Assembly (NCBI GenBank): GCA_025642065.1 | Contig: JAODUP010000006.1 | Span: forward strand, 1,550,001-1,614,000 | Length of the DNA stretch: 64,000 bases | Direction of reading: 5' to 3' | Source of the DNA: Paralvinella palmiformis | Taxonomy: Eukaryota; Annelida; Polychaeta; Terebellida; Alvinellidae | Part shown: positions 10,585 through 22,215 of the stretch, in pieces | How the letters are laid out: every line of letters starts with the position of its first letter | Numbering within the stretch: the first letter of the stretch is position 1 | The notes under the pieces: generated by a model | Told to the model about the DNA's origin: nothing | What the model saw: the letters and a program-made list of their open reading frames with translations, nothing else | The model's database searches: none | Program-made: the position numbers and the translations under genes

Positions 10585-13470
10585 TTTTGATCAAACAAAA
10601 TTGTTACAGGTAATTAAATCACTAATACCTTGATCAATTACCAACTTTTTGCATTCAGTATTATCAATATCGTAAACCAATTGTGTTACAGAATTCTGGA
10701 ATGGGATAACTTGCCCATTCATGACAAAGCCACCTCTTGGTACAATGCATGTATTACTACCTATTGTAATATGACTTTTATCTGAATTAAATTTAACTTT
10801 GTACTCCAAACCAAACTGTTCACATGTTGATAATAAAATGTGTTGCACGACACGAAGGGGCTATCAGACATACATCATCAGCATAACCCACACAACCAAC
10901 AAATGTGTTTCCAATGAAACATCCTACAGAAGCCTGCTTTAATCTTTCTAAAAGTACATCAATATAAAACCTAAATAGAATTGGTGATACTATACCACCC
11001 TGTTTTACTCCATTGCATACGCTAAACACTTCACTACATTTACCATTCGAACGAAGCACGTATACATATTAATGAGCAAGCGGGCATATAAAGGGCATAT
11101 ATTTCTATCAAACAACAATGGAACAATTTGTTGTACTCTACACGGTCAAACGCTCGAGAGGTGTCTAGAGTCTAGATATACTGGCGAGTCATTTCTGTTA
11201 TAAAATCCTCAACAACAAATGAACATTGTGAAGTTGAGTGTTTTGCTTTGAAAGCAAACTGTAGTTCAAGAGATGTAAATATGGAAAAATGTTTCTCCAT
11301 AATAATAATACCAAACATTTTACCAGAAATATTACCTAATGCAATGGCTCTATAATTTGAACTATCGTTCAAGCATTTTATTTGTTCTTAGGGATAGGAA
11401 CCAATGTATCCAATAACATATTATTTTGAGTAACCCCATGTCTAAGTAGTGCAGAGAAAATTAGAGAAATATGTGTGAATAACGAATGACATCCATTAAT
11501 AAAAAGCATCTGATTTCAAGTTATTAATATCATCTGATTTTCTAACTTTAAATTTTTCCATTGAATCAATACTATGCCCTTCACTTATTTCCAAAAAATC
11601 ACGTTTATTTTGTGATTGAAGCGAGGTAGCCATTTTTTAGATTTTTGTGTATCTTGCTCTCACTTGAGAGCCTTCACAGCATGTATGTATTTTGTCCTTG
11701 TCCTACGCCTAATGTCTGCTATGATACCCTGGTGTGGTCTTCCATTATCCATCCAAATGCCATGCCAAAACATTGCCTTATTTCGTACTGGCTCAACCAC
11801 TTCATACCAACCTGCTACTGTCTTTTTTTCGAGAATTTGGAATACACCCATAACAAGCTATTTTGCATGCATCAATGATTAAGTAGAGGTATTCATTCAA
11901 GTCAGTAGTTTGATTCTCACAGAACACATCATGACATTATAGTGCACCAAGCGGCATTTTAGTATTACATAATACATCATGAAGCTTCATTTTGTAATTA
12001 GCTATGTCAGATTTTGTGGCCCTGTCCCATTTAGCTCTTTTTTCAAAATGTCTACAATCTATGTTGGTAAAATGATCACTATTAATGTCTAGTGTCAATA
12101 AGACAGCCGCAAGATCAGACAAATTGTTACCACCATGGAAAGAAATGTAGTTAAGCATGTACTTACTCACATTTTGCGAAACAATAAAATTATCAATTAT
12201 TGACTCTGTTACAGTTACATCACTTTCATATGTGTATTGCACATTAGAAATACAATGGCTTAAATCCTCTTCAGTTACAAAAGAGTTTAACAAGTGAGTG
12301 TTCGGAGAGTCTGTTCTGGCTAAATCGGTGTTAAAACCACCACCAATTATTATAAAATCAATATTTTGTACATTACATGAAGCTTGTATTTTACTCAACA
12401 CCTCACTGTAAATATCATGGTTATTCACGTTGTGTGCTGTAGCACATGGCATATATACATTGAATAATAAAATAGCTCTTAAGCCGATGGTTAGCATACT
12501 TCCACATGCTATTTTATTTAACTGGATTGGATCAAATGTAAATTTAATGGAATCATTTACCAGAATGGCACAACCACCACATGGCCTGCCAATTAGAATT
12601 TCGTCATTATACATGTCAGATATTACAAACACCTGAATATTATCAACTGATGATTTGACAGCATCTATTTCATTATCAAAATACCAATGTTCTTCAAAAA
12701 TAGAATGTCAAACTTAGACATTAAGGATCGAATATATTCAAGTCTACCGGGACCATGCCCTCTACTATTATAAGTACATAGTTTCAGTAGAGTTTGTAAA
12801 TAATGAGAAGCCGTTATGAGAATCGTGTCTTGCCAATCGGAACCGTCTCACACATACTCCACAAAGTCAGAAATCTTGCTGTAACAAAGTGTTCAAGTCA
12901 GTTACCTTTACAGTGACTTGAAAAACTCATAAATGTCGAACCTTCTTGTGATTTCTGAATAACATTACGAACTTCTAGATTTGTATCCGCAACATAAGAC
13001 GTAATGTTACCTACCGTAATGTCACTCTGTACACGGTACACAAACACATCCTTACTTGGTTCTGGAGCACCTCTAACCTTGTCGGATGTGCTGGTTCCCA
13101 CAATGGGGCGACGCCATAATTTCTTTCTCGTGGCCCTCTGCAACTGGAAAGTTCCCCATTGCTGGTATGCTGCTGAAGCAAGCGACTGTTGACTTGATGA
13201 TTTCATCAAATTTTAGGCTACCAGCTGACTGTGATGTACATTGGGGCAAAGAACTGCGTAAATTTTAGGTACTCTGGAATCAGAGCTAGTTAGCTGTTTA
13301 ATACTTGTCTCACTGACTACACGCTGTACGGTAATATTCGGCCTCAATGGTGGCGATACTTTAACATGTGCTGGTTTAGATACAGCTGGCACAGCTCTAT
13401 CTGTCATTGCATTGGCATAGCTTGGGATCTCGATAGTTAGACTATTACTATGTGAGAAGTGTAACAAATG
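10585..13470 (-). mobile_element. Degenerate LINE with ORF1, endonuclease and RT, minus strand
   Basis: Read on the minus strand. From 13467 to about 12780 comes an ORF1-like part with RGAPEPSKDVFVYRV and a KxF-type stretch typical of LINE ORF1 proteins. From about 12720 to 11937 comes an apurinic-type endonuclease with GRPCGGCAILVN, FIIIGGGFNTDLA and SIIDNFIVS. The GDFN motif has become GGFN and the final SDH has become SDL, so it is catalytically dead. From 11851 to 11660 lies the linker. From 11372 to 10591 comes the RT, with NYRAIALGNISGKM, GVKQGGIVSPILF and GYADDVCLIAP, so the YADD motif remains. Several stops and frameshifts. Near full length but inactive. Confidence 0.8.
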
Positions 13471-14230
13471 GATATACGTCCAAATTATGTTAATAACCTA
13501 ATGCTTCTGAACAATAAAAACTACAAAAGGAGAGATAAAAAGAGGAGCTAAGAAATAATATATGCTAGAACCGCTATAATTACGTGAACTATTTATGGTT
13601 AATTATAAGTTAAGTGTTCTGGATTATTTGATGAAGGAAATATGAGGTAAATGACTAATTAAAAAGTAACTAATCTGTTTCATGCCACAAGTTATCTCAC
13701 TGTATTCAGTGCAGATTCGAGATCACAATTAGGCCAGAATTACCGATATACTATTAGTGAGTTTGGACCACGTGTCGTCATTCATATGCTAGGCATGTTT
13801 TAGATAATAGAAAACCTTTTTTTCTGAGAGAATATATCCAAATTATGCTGACAACTAAATGGTTATAAACAATAAAAATTAAAAAAGGAGAGATAATAAG
13901 TGGAATTTGGGAAAATATATGTTAGATCCGTTCTGATTACATGAATTAATTATGGTTAATTATGTTTGACTCTTCTGGTTTACTTTGTGAAGGAAACATG
14001 TTATAAAGAAACAAAACAGTGATTATATGTCAATAAAACCTTTGCCTACTTAATGACCAATTAATTTGTATCAAGCTACAAATGACCTCACTGTATTATG
14101 TGTAGTCACGTGAGCACAAATTAGCCGGCATTTCCAATTTACTCCTAATGCGATTAGTCCACGTATCTTCACTAATACAGAAATTCATTTCTAAGATGAT
14201 AGTAAACTTTGCTTCTGATAGAATATATAC
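13471..14230. repeat. Two-unit tandem repeat, period about 358 bp
   Basis: The word caaattatg recurs at 13481 and 13839, and long parts of the units match (aggagagata, tatggttaatta, ctcactgtatta, a final ccacgt...cttcact). The units differ by roughly a quarter of their bases. They abut the 5' end of the minus-strand LINE, so they may be its promoter monomers. Confidence 0.65.
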
Positions 14231-14622
14231 TTTTAAGACATTTTAAACCCGGGATTACTGGAAAGATATGTAAATATTATAGCGATTCTGAAATCATTCA
14301 ATGAAAGCCTTTCTTTGTATTTACACATATAGCTAATTATATTATTTGCCTCGGAGAAAATTTCTGAGTATAGGTAATCTGTTTTCGTTTAGATTATCCA
14401 AATATGTTTCTTCAACTTACTTTAATAACAGTTAGATTGTGTAATAGTTTTAAATATCAATACATTTCATGGGAACTGAAATTCATAATTGCTCTACGTT
14501 CGTCCTACAAATATGGAAAACTGACTGTACTTTTTGATATTTAAATAATGAAATTATCAAACTACATTATTTAATAATAGTATGTACACTTTTCGTCCAC
14601 ATTTTATACAAGTAGCTAGCTA

Positions 14623-16700
14623 TTAAAATAATAAATGAAATATTATTATTGTTAACTTAATATAACGCATTTGTGAAGTTGATTGGATATTTCTGATATT
14701 GGTCGGTAGTTCATTTAATAGTTCAGGTCGACTAACGATGAAGGTCCGGTCAGCATATGTCTTTCTTTTGATGGAAGGATCCTCACATTTGTCGACAGTT
14801 AGTATCATCTTAAATAGAACTAGTAGTTTGACCAGTATCCGGTAGGTTCTTCATACAGGATGTGGGACTGTTATATTTTCCTTTCCGTAATACCAAATTG
14901 GTCGCTGCGTTCTGCACCTGTTTCAGTTTCTTTATATCTGTGTCAGGTATCTCGTAAAACAGTCTATTAGAGTTTTTCAAATGTATAAATACAAGTCCTC
15001 GAATTATTGTCTTATAGGCATCCACTGTGAGGTATTTTCGTAGTATCCTGAACATGTTGTATATAGTAGTCTTGCACATATGCGTGATGTGGGTCTTGTA
15101 GAACAGTTCTAAGTCACGATCAACACGAAGGTTAAATTTTAATAGATGTTTTTTGTATGCACAGTGACACTATTTACATCTGCGATTGCGTCTTATACTT
15201 GTTTATTTGTTGTCTAGAACCATAATAAATAAACTCTCTTTCTGAATCGCTCATTTTAAGTCTCTTATTGACCATCCCGACCATTATGTCAGTTAAACAA
15301 TTTTGTAAGTCACTGCACATTTGAACAATTTTGAAGAATGCGCTATACAAAGGTCAATTTATTATTATATTATTACCGCCAGCTTTTGCTTCTTCCCTTG
15401 TGTCAGTAATTAAGTTTCTTTTCACTACATGATCATCTGCATATCCATGAATGTCTACTGAATTTGATACGACCTTGTGCATAGTGCTGATATATACCGA
15501 GTACAGAGTCGGTCCGAGATAACGTCCCTCTGGTACAGAAAACACCAGGTTCGTTGTTTTAGAATAGCTTTCGTTGACACGGATTCCGAAGTTGACGTCG
15601 ATAACTTTTAGTACAGTCTCGTGGTCTACCGTGTCAAACATGGTACAGAGAATGGCATCACTTATACTGATCAGGGCTGTTTCACAGCTACAGTTAGCTC
15701 TATAATCAGATTGATATTGTGGAAACAGGTGATTTTATATTATGAATTTGTTTAAACTACTCAAGAGATGCGTTTTTCCAAAACTTTTGAAAAGAAATCC
15801 AGGTTGCTGACGGGTCGACATTTTGTGTTGACTGGATCTAGTCTTTGTTTCTTAATTAGTGGTCGAACAATTTCCAGATTTCACAAAGATTCCGCAGGAC
15901 AAAGATGTGTTCACTATCTTTGTGATAAGTTGTAGGCAGGACTCTAAACAACCTCACGTGCTTTTGTTTTCAGACTGGCTATTATTTTAGAAATCCCATC
16001 TTCAGGTATTGTATCAACTTTCTCCAGGGAGCTGATTATTTGTGCAGTCGGGAAACATTTGGGTTTATCTATAACGTCATGCCTAATATTGTCTATTTTC
16101 TGAGGAAATAATCAGGATAATTATCCGATAGTTCCTCATCATTGACATTCTCTGGCATAGGATTTAACTTTTTCACCCCAGTAAGAATGTTAACTAGAGT
16201 AAATAGTGATTTAGTGTTCTTGCCACATTCAACAATTTGGTTAAATATTGCTATTTTTTAACTGCAAATATTATTTTTGGTGAGTGTATTCCTCTCCAGT
16301 TTGTCAGCACCCCACTTTCGTTCTGTAAAATGAGTTCGTTAGATTATTTCCATGCGCTATACCCTTTGTTTTTGGTTTTTAATGTCGTCATGATACCAGG
16401 AATTTGTTTTACTTTCAATGTCAACGTTTTAGTGGGTGCAAGCTTATCTATACATCATCTGGATTATTTCTCAAAACAAGTTACCAGTTCCTCCAAGTGG
16501 AATCTCCCGATACTTGTAATTAAGCTCTTCCGACAGCTGATAACATGTTAGTTGTGTTAAACTACTGGCAGTCTTTGCTACCTTCCTGAAGTCGTCTGTT
16601 TCCAATTCCAATTCTGCGATGACAACAGAATGAGGTCAGATCGTACATTACTGATCTTCAATCCATCGAGAGATTCAATGAATATTATCCATAATGTATG
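14623..16700 (-). mobile_element. LINE ORF2 relic, minus strand
   Basis: On the minus strand the linker before RT lies around 16550-16240 (LAPTKTLTLKV), early RT around 15720-15641 (YRANCSCETALISISDAIL), and core RT 15641-15354 (FDTVDHETVLKVIDVNFGI, FSVPEGRYLGPTLYSVY, GYADDH). The C-terminal part lies at 15079-14810 (LKQVQNAATNLVLRKGKY) and 14808-14623 (SRPELLNELPTNIR). The YADD motif is intact but the frame is broken in several places. The YADDH form and VQNAA region suggest a CR1/Rex-like clade. Confidence 0.75.
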
Positions 16701-16770
16701 AAATTTCTAATGAGTTAAGTAATACACATGCTGATCGAAACCCATTATATAACAATAAGAAGAAAAAAAC

Positions 16771-16834
<64 letters not shown>
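16771..16834. repeat. AAT microsatellite
   Basis: About 21 uninterrupted AAT units. Confidence 0.95.
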
Positions 16835-16962
16835 GGTTTGATTAATATAGCATGTTATTCTGTGGTCATTTTGTTCTATTTTTAAAGTGTGTCATTAAAT
16901 TAGAGAGAATATCAGGTAATCTTTACAATAAACTTGCTATGTCAAATTTACTGCATTCAGTG

Positions 16963-16963
<1 letters not shown>

Positions 16964-17000
<37 letters not shown>

Positions 17001-17110
17001 ATATCTCTCTATTGTCTGTCTCTATATTTCTCTCTTTCTCTCTATGTCTCTCTCGCTCGCTCTCTCTCATTCTCTCTATGTTTATCTATGTCTCTCTCTC
17101 TCTCTAACTG

Positions 17111-17209
<99 letters not shown>

Positions 17210-17218
17210 CTCTCTCTT
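16964..17218. repeat. Compound CTAT / CT / CA microsatellite
   Basis: (CTAT)n at 16964-17000, an imperfect CT-rich stretch to about 17110, (CA)n at 17112-17206, then CT again. An apparent reading frame through it is repeat translation only. Confidence 0.95.
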
Positions 17219-17479
17219 CACATATTAGCAGACTCACCCATCTCACTCCTCTCTCTCACCATCTCTGCTAAAAACCGGTGTATCGCTATTTTGGGGATTA
17301 GGTTGCCCTGGTACACGTCTCCGGTGCTCAACAGATCAACTCAATTTGACCTATAGATGATCCTGCTGTGAAAATTCTTGATCTACATAATTATACCATA
17401 ACTGATTTTTGACGTTATTATTTAGGAACATAAACTGTGAACGTTATTTCGATTGTAATCGCTGATTATTTTCCAACCG

Positions 17480-17600
17480 GTTAAAATCAAGATGCCGATA
17501 TAGCCATGACGACTGAAATGGTTAGAACGTAGGACTCTAAGCATGATGGTCACGGATTAGAGGTTTCCGAGCTGCAATGCTCTCATATGGCGACTGGTTC
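17480..17600 (+). mobile_element. Decayed tRNA-derived SINE
   Basis: The stretch with tggttagaacgtaggactctaa followed by atgatggtcacggattagag has the order and spacing of a tRNA head (A-box area, anticodon arm, B-box area). The B box is degraded, so it is not a working tRNA gene. The 3' extent is unclear. Confidence 0.4.
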
Positions 17601-17619
17601 ACTCAGCCAGGAATGGGGA

Positions 17620-18430
17620 AAAAACATTATGACTGTGTTTACATGGCATATTTTCCAGTAACAATATTGTTGTATGCACTTTGGGTGTTAGATCTGGCTT
17701 AACAAATCTCCCATTGGTATATGAATTTTCATAAAACATTTATCTAACGCGGAATATAGAGTTTTGACTTTACTTGTCTTGCATTAATTCGTCTGTAAGA
17801 AGTTGGTTTTTGTTGGAAATCAGTTGTGGCTATTGATAATACATGTGTAGAGTCAAGTTAGGGCTTTACCAAGGATTATTAAAGGTCACAAGAAAAGTGA
17901 TCCTCTGGGCTTCCGTGTACAGATAAATACCATTTTATTTTAAATGAAGTTATGCGATGGTAGGAGTGAAATACTCGCATTCAGGCCCCATGTGTTGACT
18001 TATCAATTAAAATTATACCAAAACAAACAAATACACCGGTCTTGTTGTAGACCGGAGCCGGGTGTCGGGGGCACAGGTGGCTGCTCTGGATCCATGTATG
18101 CACTTGTTGCAGCTAATTCCTCACAATTAAAATTGTCTGTGACCCTTTTCGCGAGTGGTTCAAAGCCGTAGGGCTAGATATCCCTGAAAATGTCAAATCT
18201 TTCGTCAGAATCTGAAAGTTTGTCTGCCAACTGGTCAGAACGCTTGTAAACAAGCTGTGACACTTCGTGATGTTTGGCAAAGATGGCGTCTAGCGTCTAA
18301 TAGGGAATAAATTAATTGTTTTTTACGTTATATTTACTTCGAAATGTGAAATTTCTTTTCCTGTCACCTTTAAGTTTCACAAACCGTATATCTGGTTATG
18401 GTTATGGTCACCTTATTGGCATATTGCCTG
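17620..18430. other. Mostly unassigned DNA with a GC-rich patch
   Basis: Nothing firm recognised. At about 18035-18085 there is a GC-rich patch with the hairpin ccggtc...gaccgg. It may be the region before the endonuclease of the next LINE, which is often rich in arginine and glycine codons. Confidence 0.3.
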
Positions 18431-18439
18431 AATCTCCCA

Positions 18440-18720
18440 TTCTTGGGGAACATCTAAGACATTGACGTATTACGCTCACTGAAATGTGGCTTGGAACTGA
18501 CACTAAACACTTCATAATAAATGAGTTGGCACATGGGCGGTATGAGTTTAATCATATTCCTCGTAAAGAGGCAGACGCGGTGGTGGTATTGGTATACTCT
18601 AAAAATCGGGACTGACTATCACGGTAAGTTATACAGATACCATCCTTCGGCGATCATCTGGATTTATTTTTCGTTAATAATATGGACAAGCCCGATTTTA
18701 TAATAAGAAATATTACATAA
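18440..18720 (+). mobile_element. LINE endonuclease fragment
   Basis: One plus-strand frame reads TEMWLGTDTKHFIINELAHG and then YEFNHIPRKEADAVVVLVYS. This matches the start of LINE apurinic-type endonuclease domains (TETWL...YxFxHxPR...GGGVxV), with the glycine run lost. Likely the 5' part of the plus-strand LINE whose RT end lies at 19590-20200. Confidence 0.5.
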
Positions 18721-19077
18721 CCAAAATATTGGGACAAAAAGAAGAATTTATTGAGGAGCGACAGTCGTTTAAACATCTGTGTAAATGTTATGGATCATTT
18801 GTTAAGCTCTTATAAATCCATTACAAAGGTGTTTAAGGTATAATTAATCACTTTGCTGTCTCTTGTACACACAAAATCACCTCCATATCGGAAACTCTTT
18901 GTTACTCCGAAAATCTAATTAGTAATTACGAAGGAAAGCAGACTATACCTTGTTACGAACTTCCTTAATAGTTCGGTTTGATATATATGGGGATCTCTGT
19001 AGAAGAAAGAACACAGAACTAATCGAGGAGAAGACGTGTTTCTATTAGATTCAAAGATAGATAAATCTGGAAAAGAC

Positions 19078-19338
19078 AAGTGACTAGGAACTTGATTGGA
19101 AGTAACTGAAACATACATCGTCCACATTTTATGTCTATTGAACCCCGTAAAAAAGATCAAAAGAAACTCTTCAAAGTAACCAAGAACTTAATGAGAAGTA
19201 AGTCATACGTAAATCTTCCACATGTATCTGTACTGAACCCCGTGGAAAAGATACAAATATATTCTTAAAAGTAACTAGGAACTTGATAGGAAGAAACTCA
19301 AACTGATATCTTCCACAGGTTACTTTTGCCGAACCATT
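19078..19338. repeat. Minisatellite, about 2.7 units of 95-96 bp
   Basis: Units begin at about 19078, 19174 and 19269 with aagt(g/a)ac(t/c)a(a/g)gaactt and share tcttccaca and gaaccccgt blocks. The last unit is partial. Confidence 0.75.
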
Positions 19339-19589
19339 AATGCATTATTTTAACAATTTAGCGTCATGAGGAAAACAACATTCATTAAGAATAAGATCAT
19401 TTCTGATTTCTTTAATAATGCCAGCTATATGTCCATTCATGCGTATATTAGGTTGCCTTTGCTTTCGTAAAACCGACAGAGTACAACGCGCTTATGTGGC
19501 GGATAAAACAATACCGGATGAAGATCTTAATTTTGTTTTGGACCAAAGATTTACTGTATGTATACCGAATCAGTTGTTGAAATTATTAA

Positions 19590-20200
19590 ACAGCGAAATA
19601 TTAAATACCATGGTTATGACGATGATACAAAACTGTACATGAATTTTAAAGCCATGTGATAAACGGAGTGATGTTTTATCTTCAGTAGAAGCTTGTACAA
19701 ATACATAATTATATCATCGAATTCAGCGTTGTCTCATTTAAACAACACATACAAACTGAGAAAATTCGCGTTAAAGTAGGATCCAGGTTTCTAAGTTATT
19801 CCATGTCTGTAAGAAATCTAAGTCTTGTATCGAGTAATACTCTACGAATGGAGAAGCAGGTGAAATGTAAGTCTTGTTATTATCAAATAAGAAATATGTG
19901 ACTTATTTGGATGTACGTAAATAACGAGCCCTTTAATTTCTCAACTGAACCGTGACAATGCATTTTGTATAATGCCCCATCTTGTGACACACAATCCCAG
20001 AATGGAACATATAACACTAGTTACATTCCACCTGCACTGGAGGGGCGCCTCCGTGGTCTAGCGATAGCGTGTTGGACCACATATCTGAAGGGTGTTTCAT
20101 CTTTGACTTCACTTCATTACCTTTCAATCATCGTCATCATCCACCTGCACTGGATTCCTGTACATTTCAGATCGCTGAATAATATCATATAATATATAAA
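19590..20200 (+). mobile_element. LINE RT C-terminal relic, interrupted by a SINE
   Basis: From about 19600 the plus strand reads YHGYDDDTKLYMNF, a decayed YADDTQLY motif. Later comes a broken RT C-terminal region, then HITLVTFHL and, after the SINE, LHWIPVHFRSLNNI, matching the HITP-LHWLPV region of many LINEs. The SINE at 20042-20139 splits this last motif. Confidence 0.6.
20042..20139 (+). mobile_element. SINE insertion with target-site duplication
   Basis: A 98-base insert starts like a tRNA 5' half (cctccgtggtctagcgatag) and ends in a cat/atc-rich tail. It is flanked by 15-base direct repeats, tccacctgcactgga, at 20027-20041 and 20140-20154. The target is LINE coding sequence. The B-box half of the tRNA head is missing. 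Confidence 0.75.
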
Positions 20201-20221
20201 CCAATAAAATTATCGTTTGTT

Positions 20222-20251
20222 TTTATTATTATTATTTACTGTTTATTTATT

Positions 20252-20285
<34 letters not shown>
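20222..20285. repeat. TTTA/ATT microsatellite
   Basis: Imperfect ATT and TTTA units. Confidence 0.85.
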
Positions 20286-20470
20286 ACATGAAAGGATGTG
20301 ATGCCTATTTATCTGAATAACGCTTTGCTCATATAATGTCAGCATGAGTTATATGCTCCTTTGCGAGTTGAGGTGTGTGGTTGATTGAAACACATCTGAA
20401 TGAGGGATATTAATCCTTTAATGCGCATTAGAGCAGTTACCTGTCTGAAAAGAGGGCTAACAGATGCCAC

Positions 20471-20473
<3 letters not shown>

Positions 20474-20502
<29 letters not shown>

Positions 20503-20525
20503 TATTATTATTATTATTATTATTA
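20474..20525. repeat. ATT microsatellite
   Basis: ATT units with one one-base break near the middle. Confidence 0.9.
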
Positions 20526-20606
20526 GAAACAGATAAATACACGCATTAGGCCATTTGAAAACATAATTAAGTAGTACTGGAGGACAGAATATATATTATC
20601 ACAAAC

Positions 20607-20738
20607 ATTTATTTAACTTAGTAAGGGTAAATCCGACAAAGACACGACTGTAAGCGTCAAATCCAAATTATGGTTCCATAGGACTACAGTAGTTAAATTG
20701 CAGGATAAAAATCGTCCTGCAAATTTATAGAATCCAAA
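20607..20738 (+). repeat. Dispersed repeat, first copy (inverted partner at 63384-63515)
   Basis: About 130 bases match the reverse complement of 63384-63515 at roughly 85% by eye. Shared words include ttaacttagtaagggtaaat, gacaaagacacg, ctacagtagtta and tgcaggat. No long open frame. Family unknown; possibly a short nonautonomous element. Confidence 0.7.
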
Positions 20739-20739
20739 A

Positions 20740-22141
20740 ATATTTATTTACAAACCTTACTAGTAATATAATAATTAGTTGCCTTCTGTTGTTTTTCATC
20801 ACTGTCTAATACAGTTAAATAAAAATAGTCGTAATGTCGTCTATGGCTATCCTTGCCCCCCTTTTAGCACTTGCTGTATATCGCTGGGATGATACCATCT
20901 TCATTGTTGAAATTATATATGTTAATGCATTGGAGACTGTCATCATTTACAGATAACGTAGCAACTCTTTTAAATCTTGATAGCCTTCTTTGACTTTGTC
21001 ATGTTTAACATCTACACTTTCCATTATAATTATAGTTATCCCATGAAGGTATGGTTGAAACATTGTGTTCGAATTAGAGCTTTGAATTCCAGTGTCAATT
21101 CGGGTTAATGAGCAATAAACGCTAGTGCGTTGGATCTTAGGCTTAGATATTCAGTCTGGTCCAAATTCAATCTAAAATAAAGTTTTCATTTATTCAAGTT
21201 AAAGTTGGAATTGCAACTAATTCTCATCAATTGTGTCCTTTTAGATCATATAATTTACGCACTTATTTATGTTTTTGCGTGTGTTGTTGGTAGTTTAATA
21301 CACTTGTTTAAAGATCAAATATTTGCTACATTGGTCAAGTCAGGAAGCCATTATAAAAGGCATAGTGTTTTATTCGAGTAAAGTGATATTCCCTTGGCAT
21401 CTACCCATTGGAATATTACGGGTATAATCAGAGTATATGTTAATGATAGTAACATACAAAGAACAACTGACAGTTGTCGAAGAGTTAGTATTATTATCCA
21501 CATTATCGTGATGAAGATTAACATTTGTATCGCCATCTGCTTCTACAATGTTATTTTGAATTGTCTTCTCGTCTATGGTTTCATCAATAAACAGAGGTCT
21601 ATATCACATTAATCTAGTAGAGGTGTGTTTATTATACATAATTATTATATTATGGCTTATTTATTCTGTATCTATCTACCAAAGGCATGTTTGTCATATC
21701 ACCAGAAGGAAATATAAAATAAATTCCTAATTTACATACATCATGTTACATATGTTAAGAAAGTATATCTTGAATATGCTGATATGAAATTCCATTAACC
21801 TTTGTGAGATAATAGTAGATAAATCTAAGGCAATAAGCAAGATAGGTTTCAGACTGTTAACAATATGCCTTAAAATTCAACATTAGCCTGATCAGCAGTA
21901 TCTAATTTATCAAGGACTGCTCTAACACACAAAAGCATTTAACAATGCACTGACTAATACTATTGAAATGCAGAAACGCCTCCACTAGCACCCGGTCTAC
22001 ATACTCATAGGATTATATTTAATCAATATTTAACATATACACTTGTAACGGACGATATATAGCAAGTCAACACAAATATATCGACCAGGTGTCTAAGGCC
22101 AAAACCTTTTGTAAAAAGCGTGCTGTATAATAAGTTCATCA

Positions 22142-22215
<74 letters not shown>

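Noticed and set aside
11616..11882. Two plus-strand frames of 77-88 codons
   Set aside because: They are antisense to the endonuclease-RT linker of the minus-strand LINE.
16237..16551. 104-codon plus-strand frame with membrane-like stretches
   Set aside because: It is antisense to the linker region of the minus-strand LINE.
16852..17271. Ser/Leu/His/Thr-rich 139-codon frame
   Set aside because: Translation of CTAT, CT and CA repeats.
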